Origin: Rhodospirillales bacterium
Lineage (GTDB): Bacteria; Pseudomonadota; Alphaproteobacteria; Reyranellales; Reyranellaceae
DNA: 64,000 nt
Reading direction: 5' to 3'
Assembly: GCA_016699855.1 (NCBI GenBank)
Contig: CP064988.1
Location: 1,888,501 to 1,952,500 of the forward strand
The notes under the pieces were generated by a model. The model was given only the letters and a program-made list of their open reading frames with translations. It was not told where the DNA came from and did not search any database. Of the stretch, positions 25,483-33,029 are shown one piece after another. Every line of letters begins with the position of its first letter. Positions within the stretch are counted from its first letter, which is position 1. The translations under genes and the position numbers were made by a program.

Positions 25483-26682
25483 ATGGATACCGCCTACGTC
25501 GTCGAGTGGCTGAATCTGCTGGGGCGCTGGGCCCACATGATCGTCGGCGTCGCCTGGATCGGCGCCTCGTTCTATTTCATCTGGCTCGACGACAGCCTGG
25601 AGCCGCCCAAGTCCGCGGACGATGCCGCCCGCGGCGTCGGCGGCGAGGTCTGGTCGGTGCACGGCGGCGGCTTCTACCACGCGCAGAAATACCGCGTGGC
25701 GCCGCCCGAACTGCCGCCGACCCTGCACTGGTTCAAGTGGGAGGCCTACACCACCTGGATCAGCGGCATGTTCCTGATGGCGCTGGTCTACTACTACGGC
25801 GCCGAGGTCGCGCTGGTCGATCCGCTGGTGCGCGACCTGTCGCAGGGCTGGGCGATCGCCATCGGGCTGGCCTTCATCGCCGGCGGCTGGATCGTCTACG
25901 ACGGGCTGTGCCGCAGTCCGCTGGGGAACGACACCGCCGTGCTGGCGGCGATCCTCGCCGCGCTGGTGGCGGCGGCCGCGTGGGGCCTGTGCCAGCTCTT
26001 CTCCGGCCGCGGCGCCTTCATCCATTTCGGCGCCATGCTCGGCACGATCATGGTCGCCAACGTCTTCGTCGTGATCATCCCCGGCCAGAAGGAGCTGGTG
26101 AAGGCCAAGAGGGAGGGGCGCGCGCCCGATCCGAGATACGGGCTGATGGGCAAGCAGCGCTCGCTGCACAACACGTTCTTCACCCTGCCCGTGCTGTTCG
26201 CGATGATCGCCAACCACTACGCCTTCGCCACCGGCCACCGCTGGAACTGGGCCATCCTGATCGCCCTGACCGTGGCCGGCGGGCTGGTGCGGCTGTGGTT
26301 CGTGCAGCGCCACACCGGCGCCGGCAATCCGATGACGCTGGCGGCGGGGCTGCTGACCTTGATCGTCACGGCGGTGGTCGTGGCGCCGCGCGACGAGGTC
26401 GCCGTCGAGCTGGCCGGCAAGACGGAGTTCGCGCAGGTGGCGCAGGTCGTGGGGCAGCGCTGCGCCGGCTGCCACGCGCTGCGCCCGACCCGCGAGGGCT
26501 TCGCCGCGCCGCCCAAGGGCGTGATGCTGGAGACGCCGGGCCAGCTCAAAGCCTACGCGCCGGCGCTGCTGCAGCAGGTCTGGCACTCCCGCGCCATGCC
26601 GCCGGGCAACGTCACCGAGCTGACCGACGACGAGCGCGCCCTGATCGCCCGCTGGGTCCGCCAGGGCGCGCCGACGCGTTAG
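25483..26682 (+). CDS. puuD: Membrane urate hydroxylase with cytochrome c domain
   Basis: 399-aa inner-membrane enzyme that oxidises urate to 5-hydroxyisourate in purine catabolism, passing electrons to the respiratory chain. About eight TM helices (DUF989 region) with conserved GRWAHMIVGVAWIGASFYFIWLD and a central HNTFFTLPVLFAMIANHY. The C-terminal 90 residues are a cytochrome c module with the haem motif CAGCH and axial Met probably in RAMPPGN. No other purine-degradation gene is close by. Confidence 0.93.
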   Translation: MDTAYVVEWLNLLGRWAHMIVGVAWIGASFYFIWLDDSLEPPKSADDAARGVGGEVWSVHGGGFYHAQKYRVAPPELPPTLHWFKWEAYTTWISGMFLMALVYYYGAEVALVDPLVRDLSQGWAIAIGLAFIAGGWIVYDGLCRSPLGNDTAVLAAILAALVAAAAWGLCQLFSGRGAFIHFGAMLGTIMVANVFVVIIPGQKELVKAKREGRAPDPRYGLMGKQRSLHNTFFTLPVLFAMIANHYAFATGHRWNWAILIALTVAGGLVRLWFVQRHTGAGNPMTLAAGLLTLIVTAVVVAPRDEVAVELAGKTEFAQVAQVVGQRCAGCHALRPTREGFAAPPKGVMLETPGQLKAYAPALLQQVWHSRAMPPGNVTELTDDERALIARWVRQGAPTR

Positions 26683-26720
26683 GCGTTCAACGTCCGCGTC
26701 GATCGCGCCGAGCGAAACCA

Positions 26721-26969
26721 CCTCTCCGCCGCGCAGCGGGGGAGAGGGCGGGGCCCGCGCCGAAGGCGGGGGAGGGTGAGGTGGTCGCGGCATCGAACGC
26801 CTTTGTGACAGGATGGACGCACGCGTTGATATCGAACGCCCGACGGTCGATGAGGATCGCCTGACCAGGTACGTCGACACACCAACGACATTCCCACCGC
26901 TCCGACCACCACCTCACCCTCCCCATGCTTCGCATGGTCCCCCTCTCCCCGCTGCGCGGCGGAGAGGGG
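26721..26969. repeat. Family B composite inverted repeat
   Basis: Left arm 26721-26785 (ends GGGTGAGGTGG), right arm 26908-26969 inverted. The core of about 120 bases differs from other copies. Fills most of the gap 26683-27078. Confidence 0.8.
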
Positions 26970-27078
26970 ATGTGCGCCGGACCTCCAATCCGCCATCGCC
27001 GCGGCCACAAGACGAGTCGCGGTAGGAATGCGGGCGGCGCGGCGTTAAGCTTCCGCGTCGCGGGAGCGCGGGGAGCGC

Positions 27079-27567
27079 ATGTTCGGTCGAGGTCCGGGAT
27101 TGACGTGGCAGAAGCTGGCGCTGGCGCTGCTGGTCGTCGTGGCCGCGGCGCTGTGGTCCCAGTTCGGCGGCGGCTTCGGCGGCGGCAAGCCCCTGGGCGG
27201 CGAGCGCACGACGGTCGAGCGCCCCGCGGGCGGCGGCCAGCAGCAGGCCCGCGCGCCCGGCGGCAAGGCGTGGGGCGCCACCATCGGCTTCGCCAACCGC
27301 GACCGGCTCGACGAGCATTTCGAGAAGCACGGCGCGGAGTTCGGCAGCATCGGCAAGGCCGAGTACCTGCGCCGCGCCCAGGAGCTGCGCGACGCGCCCG
27401 CCGGCGGCGACGTGCTCGAGGCGGTCCGCCGCGACGGCGTCGTCAGCCGCTTCGACCGCCGCTCCGGCGCCTTCCTCGCCTTCAATCCGAACGGCGTGAT
27501 CCGCACCTATTTCCGGCCCAACGACGGCGAGCGCTATTTCCGCCGCCAGGCCGAGCGCGACCGCTGA
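27079..27567 (+). CDS. Membrane-anchored protein with a possible polymorphic-toxin nuclease domain
   Basis: 162 aa: an N-terminal TM/signal-anchor (ALALLVVVAAALW), a Gly/Gln-rich linker (about 29-70), then about 90 residues starting GFANRDRLDEHFEKHGAEFG, with LRRAQELRDA, VVSRFDRRSGAFLAFN and VIRTYFRPNDGERYF. The pattern (D)HFxKHGxEFG...YxxxAxxL...RxxxxxxxFxxxxxxGxIxTYFxP is like the C-terminal domains of CDI and Rhs toxins in the BECR (barnase/EndoU/colicin/RelE) nuclease group. That is recollection of a pattern, not a search. Positive charge before the TM suggests the domain faces the periplasm. Ten bases from the next gene. Confidence 0.6.
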   Translation: MFGRGPGLTWQKLALALLVVVAAALWSQFGGGFGGGKPLGGERTTVERPAGGGQQQARAPGGKAWGATIGFANRDRLDEHFEKHGAEFGSIGKAEYLRRAQELRDAPAGGDVLEAVRRDGVVSRFDRRSGAFLAFNPNGVIRTYFRPNDGERYFRRQAERDR

Positions 27568-27577
27568 GCCCGCCGCG

Positions 27578-27949
27578 ATGAAGCCGCCGGCGCCGCCGCC
27601 CGATCTCGACAAGCTGGCCGACCGCGTCGGGCGGTGGGAGAAGACCGTGGCCGCGCTCGCCGGCGGCTACACGCTGACGCTCGACGACTGGCTCAACGAC
27701 ATGGATCTGCGCCAGCTCATCGCCGAGCAGTGGCCGCAATTCTCCGCCGCCGAGCGCGGCGCGCTGGACGACCGCCTCGCGCTGGCCGACGCCCAGTTCC
27801 GCCGCGCGACGCGCGAGGCCGGAAAATGCCTGTGGGGAAAGCGCAACGCCAGGCGCGACGGCTGGAAGCCCACGCGCCATTGGTGGTATTTCCGTCAGCC
27901 GAGGAATGGCGATCCGGAGTTGATGGCCGAGATCGCCGCGGTCCGCTGA
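27578..27949 (+). CDS. Possible immunity partner of the upstream toxin-like protein
   Basis: 123-aa soluble protein without signal peptide, ten bases downstream of the toxin-like gene and surely co-transcribed. The N-terminal half is helical and acidic around YTLTLDDWLNDMDLRQLI; the C-terminal half is basic and Trp-rich (CLWGKRNARRDGWKPTRHWWYFRQP). Small size, position and an acidic helical face fit an immunity protein, but I recognise no family and this is inference from arrangement only. Confidence 0.5.
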   Translation: MKPPAPPPDLDKLADRVGRWEKTVAALAGGYTLTLDDWLNDMDLRQLIAEQWPQFSAAERGALDDRLALADAQFRRATREAGKCLWGKRNARRDGWKPTRHWWYFRQPRNGDPELMAEIAAVR

Positions 27950-27975
27950 CGCGGCCGCCGGGGGGAGCCGGGAGC

Positions 27976-28584
27976 ATGGATGTGCCGACCAGACGGGGAG
28001 CCTGCGCGCTGGCGCTGTCGTTCCTGGCCGCGGCCTGCGCCGGCGGCGAGCGCGCCGCCGCGCCGGAGCCGCCGCTGCCGACCCGCACGCCCGACGGCCG
28101 CGTGATCGTGCGCGGCCAGGGCCTCGTCTACGCCATCCAGCCGCCGCCGGGCTGGACCGTCAGCAGCGTGCGCGCCGCCGACCGCTCGACGCGCTCGACC
28201 CTGACCGTGGCCGACCTGTCGCCGGCCGACGGTTCGCCGGTGTCGATCTCCGGCCAGGTGCGCACCAAGACGCGCGCCGCCAGCTCGATCGATTCCTGGG
28301 TCGAGTCGGTGACGACGACGCGGCGGCGCGACGATCCCGACTTCACGATGTCGCGGCGCGGTCCGATCGCGGTCGAGGGCGGCAAGCGCGCCGAGCTGTT
28401 CGTGCTGACCAACGCGAAATCGACCACCGGCGCCGGCTCGACGATCGACCACGAGGCGGTCGTGGTGGTCGACGACGGCGGCGCGCTGGCCGAGATCTTC
28501 CTGACCACGAAGACGCGCGAGCTGCTCGACCGCCACGTGCCCACGCTGCGCGGCGTGGCGTTCACCTACGGGCGGCTGGGCTGA
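27976..28584 (+). CDS. Predicted lipoprotein of unknown function
   Basis: 202 aa from ATG 27976. Signal with lipobox AAAC (FLAAACAGG), Pro-rich linker, then a mainly beta domain (VYAIQPPPGWTVSSVRAADR ... VVVDDGGALAEIFLTTKTRE). PPGW and the later hydrophobic strands resemble DUF-type periplasmic beta-sandwich proteins. It starts 26 bases after the putative immunity gene and may belong to the same transcript. Confidence 0.62.
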   Translation: MDVPTRRGACALALSFLAAACAGGERAAAPEPPLPTRTPDGRVIVRGQGLVYAIQPPPGWTVSSVRAADRSTRSTLTVADLSPADGSPVSISGQVRTKTRAASSIDSWVESVTTTRRRDDPDFTMSRRGPIAVEGGKRAELFVLTNAKSTTGAGSTIDHEAVVVVDDGGALAEIFLTTKTRELLDRHVPTLRGVAFTYGRLG

Positions 28585-28655
28585 CGGGCTGAAGAGCTCA
28601 GGGGCTGACGAGCTGACGGGCTGACGGGCTGACGGACTGACGGACTGAAGGGCCG
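28579..28655. repeat. Degenerate 9-bp tandem repeat (CTGACGGGC-like)
   Basis: About eight units of a CTGACGGG(C)/CTGACGGA(C) nonamer follow the lipoprotein stop and fill the gap before the crotonase gene. The first unit overlaps the end of the coding sequence. Confidence 0.8.
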
Positions 28656-28686
28656 GCGTCGCGCCGGCGGAGACGGGAGGACGGCC

Positions 28687-29481
28687 ATGACGGCGTCGCT
28701 GATTCCCCAGGTTCTGGCCGACGGCAAGGTGCTGGTGTCACGCGACGGGCCGGTGCAGACGATCATCGTCAACCGGCCGGAGGTGCGGAACGCGCTCGAC
28801 AACGACGCCGCCCGCGCGCTGGCCGCCGCCTTCGCCGCGTTCGACGCCGATGACACCGCCCGCGTCGCCGTGCTCACCGGCGCCGGCGGCGCCTTCTGCT
28901 CCGGCGCCGACCTCAAGGCGCTGGGCGCCGGCGTCGACTATTTCCCGTGGGCCGGCAGCGACGACGGCCCGTTGCGCGCGCCGCCGTCGAAGCCGCTGAT
29001 CGCCGCGATCGAGGGCCACGCCTGCGCCGGCGGGCTCGGCCTGGCGCTGTTCTGCGACATCCGCGTCGTCGACGAGACCGCCGTGTTCGGCGTGTTCTCG
29101 CGCCGCTGGGGCGTGCCGATGAGCGACGGCACGACCGTCCGCCTGCCCCGGATCGTCGGCATGGGCCGGGCGCTGGACATGCTGATCACCGGCCGCGCCG
29201 TCGGCGCCGACGAGGCGGTCGCCATCGGCCTGGCCAGCCGCAAGGTCGGGCGCGGCCGCACGCGGGCCGAGGCCGAGAAATTGGCGCGCGAGATCGCCGG
29301 CTTCCCGCAGATCGCGCTGCGCTCGGACCGCAGATCGACCTACGAAGCGTTCGACCGCGACCAGGCCGCCGCCCTCCGCCGCGAGATGGAGCTGTCGCTG
29401 GAGGCGCGCCGCGTCGAGGCCCAGGGCGGCGCCGCCCGCTTCGCCGAGGGCGCCGGCAGGCACGGCAGCTTCAAGGATTGA
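28687..29481 (+). CDS. Crotonase/enoyl-CoA hydratase family protein
   Basis: 264-aa crotonase-fold protein. Oxyanion-hole segments FCSGADLKALGAG (about 75-87) and GHACAGGLGLALFCD; VFGVFSRRWGVPMSDGTTVRLPR spans the usual catalytic region, where Ser/Asp rather than Glu pairs appear, so hydratase activity is uncertain. The ATG follows a GGGAGG at the end of the tandem-repeat spacer. It is a different subgroup from the crotonase at 0.8-1.5 kb. Confidence 0.88.
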   Translation: MTASLIPQVLADGKVLVSRDGPVQTIIVNRPEVRNALDNDAARALAAAFAAFDADDTARVAVLTGAGGAFCSGADLKALGAGVDYFPWAGSDDGPLRAPPSKPLIAAIEGHACAGGLGLALFCDIRVVDETAVFGVFSRRWGVPMSDGTTVRLPRIVGMGRALDMLITGRAVGADEAVAIGLASRKVGRGRTRAEAEKLAREIAGFPQIALRSDRRSTYEAFDRDQAAALRREMELSLEARRVEAQGGAARFAEGAGRHGSFKD

Positions 29482-29539
29482 ACGTCCAGCCGCCGCGCGT
29501 GGTCGTTGGTGACGCTAGGGGTCGAGCCGCTCCGCCCAT

Positions 29540-29693
29540 TCCGTCGTCCCGAGCGCCGCGAGCGGAGCCGCCCTGCCCATTCCGTCATTCCGAGCGGCGG
29601 CGAGCGGACCCGCCCGCCCATTCCGTCATTCCGAGCGCAGCGACGAATCTTCCGGCGGCGGAAAGATCCCTCGCTACGCTCGGGACGACGGTT
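29540..29693. repeat. Cluster of family C palindromic elements
   Basis: Three direct partial copies of the left end (CCGAGCGCC/GCGAGCGGA type at about 29545, 29585, 29627) are followed by one inverted right end (CTCGCTACGCTCGGGACGAC). Spacer between crotonase and ComF ends; no gene seen. Confidence 0.75.
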
Positions 29694-29741
29694 GGGCGAA
29701 CGTGCCACACGTCGCGCGCCCTGCCCTGCGCCGATCCCGCC

Positions 29742-30536
29742 CTACCGCACCTCCGGCCGCACGACGCGCGCCAGGGTCAGCACGTCGACATGGGCGGCGC
29801 CGGCGCGGCGCAGGGCGCGGGCGCAGGACTCGACCGTGGCGCCGGTGGTCAGCACGTCGTCGACCAGCAGCACCGTCCGGTCGCGCACCATCGCGCGGTG
29901 GCGCGGCTCGACGCTGAACGCGCCGGCGACGTTGCGTCGGCGTTCGCGGGCCGAGAGATCGGCCTGCGACGGGGTGCGGCGGTGGCGCACGAGCAGATCG
30001 GGCACCACCAGCCGGCCCGACGCCGCGCCGATGGCGCGCGCCAGCTCGGCCGACTGGTTGTAGCGCCGCCACAGCAGGCGCCAGCGGTGCAGCGGCACCG
30101 GCGCCACGATGTCGGCGTCGGCCAGCAGCGACGCGCCGGCCCGCGCCATCCAGCGCCCGAAAGCCGGCGTCGCGTCGAGCCGGTCGGCGTGCTTGAACAT
30201 CAGCACCATGCCGCGCGAGCCCTCGGCGTAGCGGAACGCCGCGCGCGCCCGGCGGTAGCGCGGCGGCTTCGCCATGCAGGCCGCGCACAGCGCGTCGGGC
30301 CCGACATCGGTCTCGAACGGATAGCCGCAGCGCGCGCAGGCCGGCGGCGCCACGAACTCGACCTTGGCCCAGCACGCCGCGCACAACGCGCCGGGCTCGT
30401 CGACGGGATCGCCGCAGGACAGGCACAGCGGCGGCAGCACCGCGTCCAGCGCGACGCGGCCCCAGCGCCGCGCGACGGCGGCCACGGCCGGAAGCGGCGC
30501 GGCGGCGAGGCGGCGACGGAGGGCGTCGAGCGGCAT
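29742..30536 (-). CDS. ComF-family phosphoribosyltransferase-like protein
   Basis: 264 aa. Two zinc-ribbon-like CxxC pairs at the N-terminus (CLSCGDP...CAACW and CARCGYP...CAACM), a FRYAEGSRGMVLMFKHADR segment, PVPLHRWRLLWRRYNQS, and the PRPP-binding loop VLLVDDVLTTGAT. In naturally competent bacteria ComF helps take up DNA; in most Alphaproteobacteria the role is unclear. The neighbouring methyltransferase is a common partner in that class. ATG 30536 begins the natural MPLDALRRRL; an upstream ATG adds 12 residues. Confidence 0.9.
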   Translation of the reverse strand: MPLDALRRRLAAAPLPAVAAVARRWGRVALDAVLPPLCLSCGDPVDEPGALCAACWAKVEFVAPPACARCGYPFETDVGPDALCAACMAKPPRYRRARAAFRYAEGSRGMVLMFKHADRLDATPAFGRWMARAGASLLADADIVAPVPLHRWRLLWRRYNQSAELARAIGAASGRLVVPDLLVRHRRTPSQADLSARERRRNVAGAFSVEPRHRAMVRDRTVLLVDDVLTTGATVESCARALRRAGAAHVDVLTLARVVRPEVR

Positions 30537-30624
30537 GGTGGAAATTCCAGCGTTGGAATCCGACGATTCCAAGGCGGCCGCGATGGACCCATGCTAGATC
30601 GTATGCCGAGTGGACGGGCTCCGG

Positions 30625-30693
30625 CCGTCCTCCCGAGCGCGGCGAGGGATCTTTCCGCCGTCGAAAGATCCCTCGCCGCGCTCGGGAGGACGG
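30625..30693. repeat. Family C palindrome, perfect 30-bp arms
   Basis: Arms 30625-30654 and 30664-30693 are perfectly complementary with a nine-base loop. Located between the divergent ComF and methyltransferase genes. Confidence 0.88.
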
Positions 30694-30710
30694 TGACGAG
30701 ACGTCGATCC

Positions 30711-30815
30711 CGTTCCACCGCCTGGCGCTCTGGAAACCGCCGACCAATTCGACCGCCTGGTGCTTTGGAAGCCGCCGACCCGTTCAACCGCATGAGGCCT
30801 CGAAAGCCACCGATG
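30711..30815. repeat. Three 35-bp tandem repeats ending in a start codon
   Basis: Units 30711-30745, 30746-30780 and 30781-30815 share the pattern TTC-ACCGCCTGG-GCT-TGGAAGCCGCCGACC. The third is diverged and its last three bases are the ATG of the methyltransferase, so the repeat spans the leader. Confidence 0.8.
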
Positions 30816-31769
30816 ACGACGCCCGCCGATGATCCGATGCTGGTGTTCGACCGCGCCACGCTGCGGCGGCGCCGCGAGCGCGCGGCGGTGGCGTGGGACG
30901 GGGCCGCGTTCCTCAAGCGCGAGATCGCCGAGCGCCTGGTCGACCGCCTCGACGACATCCGCCGCGCCTTCCCGCTGGCGGTCGACCTCGGCTGCCACGG
31001 CGGCGAGGTCGGCGCCGCGCTGCGCCACGCCGGGGGACCGCCGCGCGCCGACGGCCGCCGCCGCGGCGGCGTCGAGACGCTGGTGTCCGTCGACCTCGCG
31101 GCGCCCTTCGCGCGCCGCGCGGCGGCGCACGGGCCGGCGCTGGCCGCCGACGAGGAGCTGCTGCCGTTCGCGCCGGCGTCGGTCGATCTCGTCACCTCGG
31201 CGATGGCGCTGCACTGGGTCAACGACCTGCCCGGCGCGCTGGCGCAGATCGCCGGCGCGCTGCGGCCGGACGGGCTGTTCCTCGCCGCCATGCTGGGCGG
31301 CGGCACGCTGTTCGAGCTGCGCCGGGCGCTGGCGCAGGCCGAGAGCGACATCGACGGCGGCCTCAGCCCGCGCGTCTCGCCCTTCGCCGACCTGCGCGAC
31401 GCCGCCGGCCTGCTGCAGCGCGCCGGCTTCGCCATGCCGGTGGCCGACAGCGAGACGATCGAGGTGCGCTACGCCGACACGCTGGCGCTGATGCGCGACC
31501 TCAAGGCGATGGGCGAGAGCAACGCCGTGCGCGGCCGGCGCGGCGGACTGGGCGGCCGCGAGGTGCTGGCGCGCGCCGCGGCGCTGCACGACGCGGCCCA
31601 TCGCGGCGCCGACGGCCGCGTGCCGGCGCGCTTCGAGGTGTTGTTCCTGCACGGCTGGGCGCCGCACGCCTCGCAGCCGAAACCGCTGCGCCCCGGCAGC
31701 GCCGCCGCGCGGCTGGCCGACGCGCTCGGCACCGTCGAACGCTCCGCCGGCGAGAAGCCGGGCGGCTGA
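30813..31769 (+). CDS. BioC/NDUFAF5-like SAM-dependent methyltransferase
   Basis: 318-aa class I SAM enzyme. Motif I is AVDLGCHGGEVGAAL (about residues 54-68); DLVTSAMALHWVNDLPGALAQIAGALRPDG is the motif IV-V region, typical of the BioC/NDUFAF5 group, followed by LGGGTLFELRRAL. Mitochondrial NDUFAF5 hydroxylates an Arg of complex I; the alphaproteobacterial relatives next to ComF are its likely bacterial counterparts (inference). An alternative ATG lies at 30792. The region around GGPPRADGRRRGGVETL is an insertion. Confidence 0.85.
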   Translation: MTTPADDPMLVFDRATLRRRRERAAVAWDGAAFLKREIAERLVDRLDDIRRAFPLAVDLGCHGGEVGAALRHAGGPPRADGRRRGGVETLVSVDLAAPFARRAAAHGPALAADEELLPFAPASVDLVTSAMALHWVNDLPGALAQIAGALRPDGLFLAAMLGGGTLFELRRALAQAESDIDGGLSPRVSPFADLRDAAGLLQRAGFAMPVADSETIEVRYADTLALMRDLKAMGESNAVRGRRGGLGGREVLARAAALHDAAHRGADGRVPARFEVLFLHGWAPHASQPKPLRPGSAAARLADALGTVERSAGEKPGG

Positions 31770-32815
31770 GGCCGCGTCCGGACAGGATCGGGCGACTCCT
31801 TGTCCACGTCATCCCGAGCGCAGCGAGGGGTGGATTCACATTCGAGGCGCAACAGTTTGTGGAAGAAGACCTCGGCCGGGGACCTGAAGGCGAGGCACTT
31901 GCGGGGCGTGTTGTTGTAGGCGGCAATCGCGGCGTCGAGGCGGTCGAGAGTGATCGTGTCGAGGTCGGTCTTGCGTGGCAAGCGTCCGCGCAGGCGTCCG
32001 ATGGCGTTCTCGACGCCGCCCTTCTGCCACGGGCTGTGGGGGTCGCAGAAGAAGGCGCGGAGGCCGAGGGCGTCGGCGAGCGAGCCGTGGCGGGCGAACT
32101 CCGTGCCGTTGTCGAAGGTGATGGTGCGTCGCAGGCGGGGATCGAGCCGCTGGAACCAGGCGAGAAGCCGCTCGGCGACGGGTCCGGGGAGCTTGCCGGG
32201 CTGGTGCGCCGCCAGGACCAGACGGGACTTGCGTTCGTGGGCGACGAGGATGGTCCGGCCGGGCGTGGCGAACGACATGAGGTCGCCCTCCCAGTGGCCG
32301 AAGGTGCGGCGGCCGTCGACGCCGGGGGGCCGTAGATCGATGGGGACGCGGCCCTTGATGAGATCGTCGACGGAGCGTTTGCGCCGTCCGAGCCGGCCGC
32401 GGCGGTGCTTGCGGCGCGGCAGGTAGTTGCGCCGGCGGCGTCGTTGGTGCGACGGCGCTGGGCGTGGATGAAGCGGTAGATGCTCGTGGCTGATGCTGGC
32501 GGCGCGCTCGCGTCCGAGGCGGCCGGCGACCTGCTCGGGCGACCAGCCCTGGGCGAGGCGCCCGAGGACGAGGCCGCGCAGGTCCGCGTCGCGTTCGAGG
32601 CGGGAGCCGGTCCATCGCCGGGCGCGGGCCTGCTCCTGGGCGTAGGCCGGCCTGTAGCCGACCGTGGTCCCGCTGTTGCGCCTCAGCTCGCGCGAGATGG
32701 TCGATGGCGCGCGATCCACAGCTGCAGCGATCTGGCGGATCGACTGGCCGGCTTGTCGAAGGCGGGCAATCTCGCACCGCTCGTCGAGGTCGAGGTGGTC
32801 GTATCGTGTACCCAT
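31469..32815 (-). CDS. IS30-family transposase, frame open past the element end
   Basis: N-terminal HTH (LDERCEIARLRQAGQSIRQI, STISRELRRN), then the DDE core: Asp in FGHWEGDLM, Asp in TFDNGTEFARHG and Glu in KGGVENAIGRLRGRLP. Two oddities. (1) Between ASISHE and NYLPRRKHRRG about 15 residues are out of register: the expected IYRFIHAQ is encoded in another frame, so two compensating indels lie at about 32440 and 32488. (2) No stop occurs inside the element; the frame crosses the left inverted repeat at 31831 and runs 120 codons into sequence antisense to the methyltransferase. The true protein probably ends near the repeat. Confidence 0.8.
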   Translation of the reverse strand: MGTRYDHLDLDERCEIARLRQAGQSIRQIAAAVDRAPSTISRELRRNSGTTVGYRPAYAQEQARARRWTGSRLERDADLRGLVLGRLAQGWSPEQVAGRLGRERAASISHEHLPLHPRPAPSHQRRRRRNYLPRRKHRRGRLGRRKRSVDDLIKGRVPIDLRPPGVDGRRTFGHWEGDLMSFATPGRTILVAHERKSRLVLAAHQPGKLPGPVAERLLAWFQRLDPRLRRTITFDNGTEFARHGSLADALGLRAFFCDPHSPWQKGGVENAIGRLRGRLPRKTDLDTITLDRLDAAIAAYNNTPRKCLAFRSPAEVFFHKLLRLECESTPRCARDDVDKESPDPVRTRPQPPGFSPAERSTVPSASASRAAALPGRSGFGCEACGAQPCRNNTSKRAGTRPSAPRWAASCSAAARASTSRPPSPPRRPRTALLSPIALRSRISASVSA

Positions 32816-32857
32816 GGCAACACCTTAAGCTGGTGTTGCGCCTCGTTTGTGAACTCA
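31831..32857. mobile_element. IS30-family insertion sequence
   Basis: A 1027-bp element bounded by 24-bp imperfect inverted repeats (31831-31854 and 32834-32857; shared core CGAGGCGCAACA). GGG flanks both ends, consistent with a 2-3 bp target duplication but ambiguous within a G-run. The flanks (31808-31830 and 32858-32910) are the two halves of a family C palindrome, so the element has jumped into a repeat. Confidence 0.85.
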
Positions 32858-33029
32858 GGGGGATCTTTCCATCGCGCCAAGATCCCTCGCTGCGCTCGGG
32901 ATGACGTGAACTCGAGCGGCACGATCTGGAGCCGACCGTTCTATCGAGGATGGATTCCGAGGCCGCCCGACGGGTTCCGCGGCCGCGCCATTCGCGGCAT
33001 CATCGCGGCGCCCAGCGCGAGGAGTCCCG

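Noticed and set aside
31469..31830. Extended C-terminus of the transposase as a real domain
   Set aside because: It lies outside the inverted repeat, antisense to the methyltransferase, with random-looking composition.
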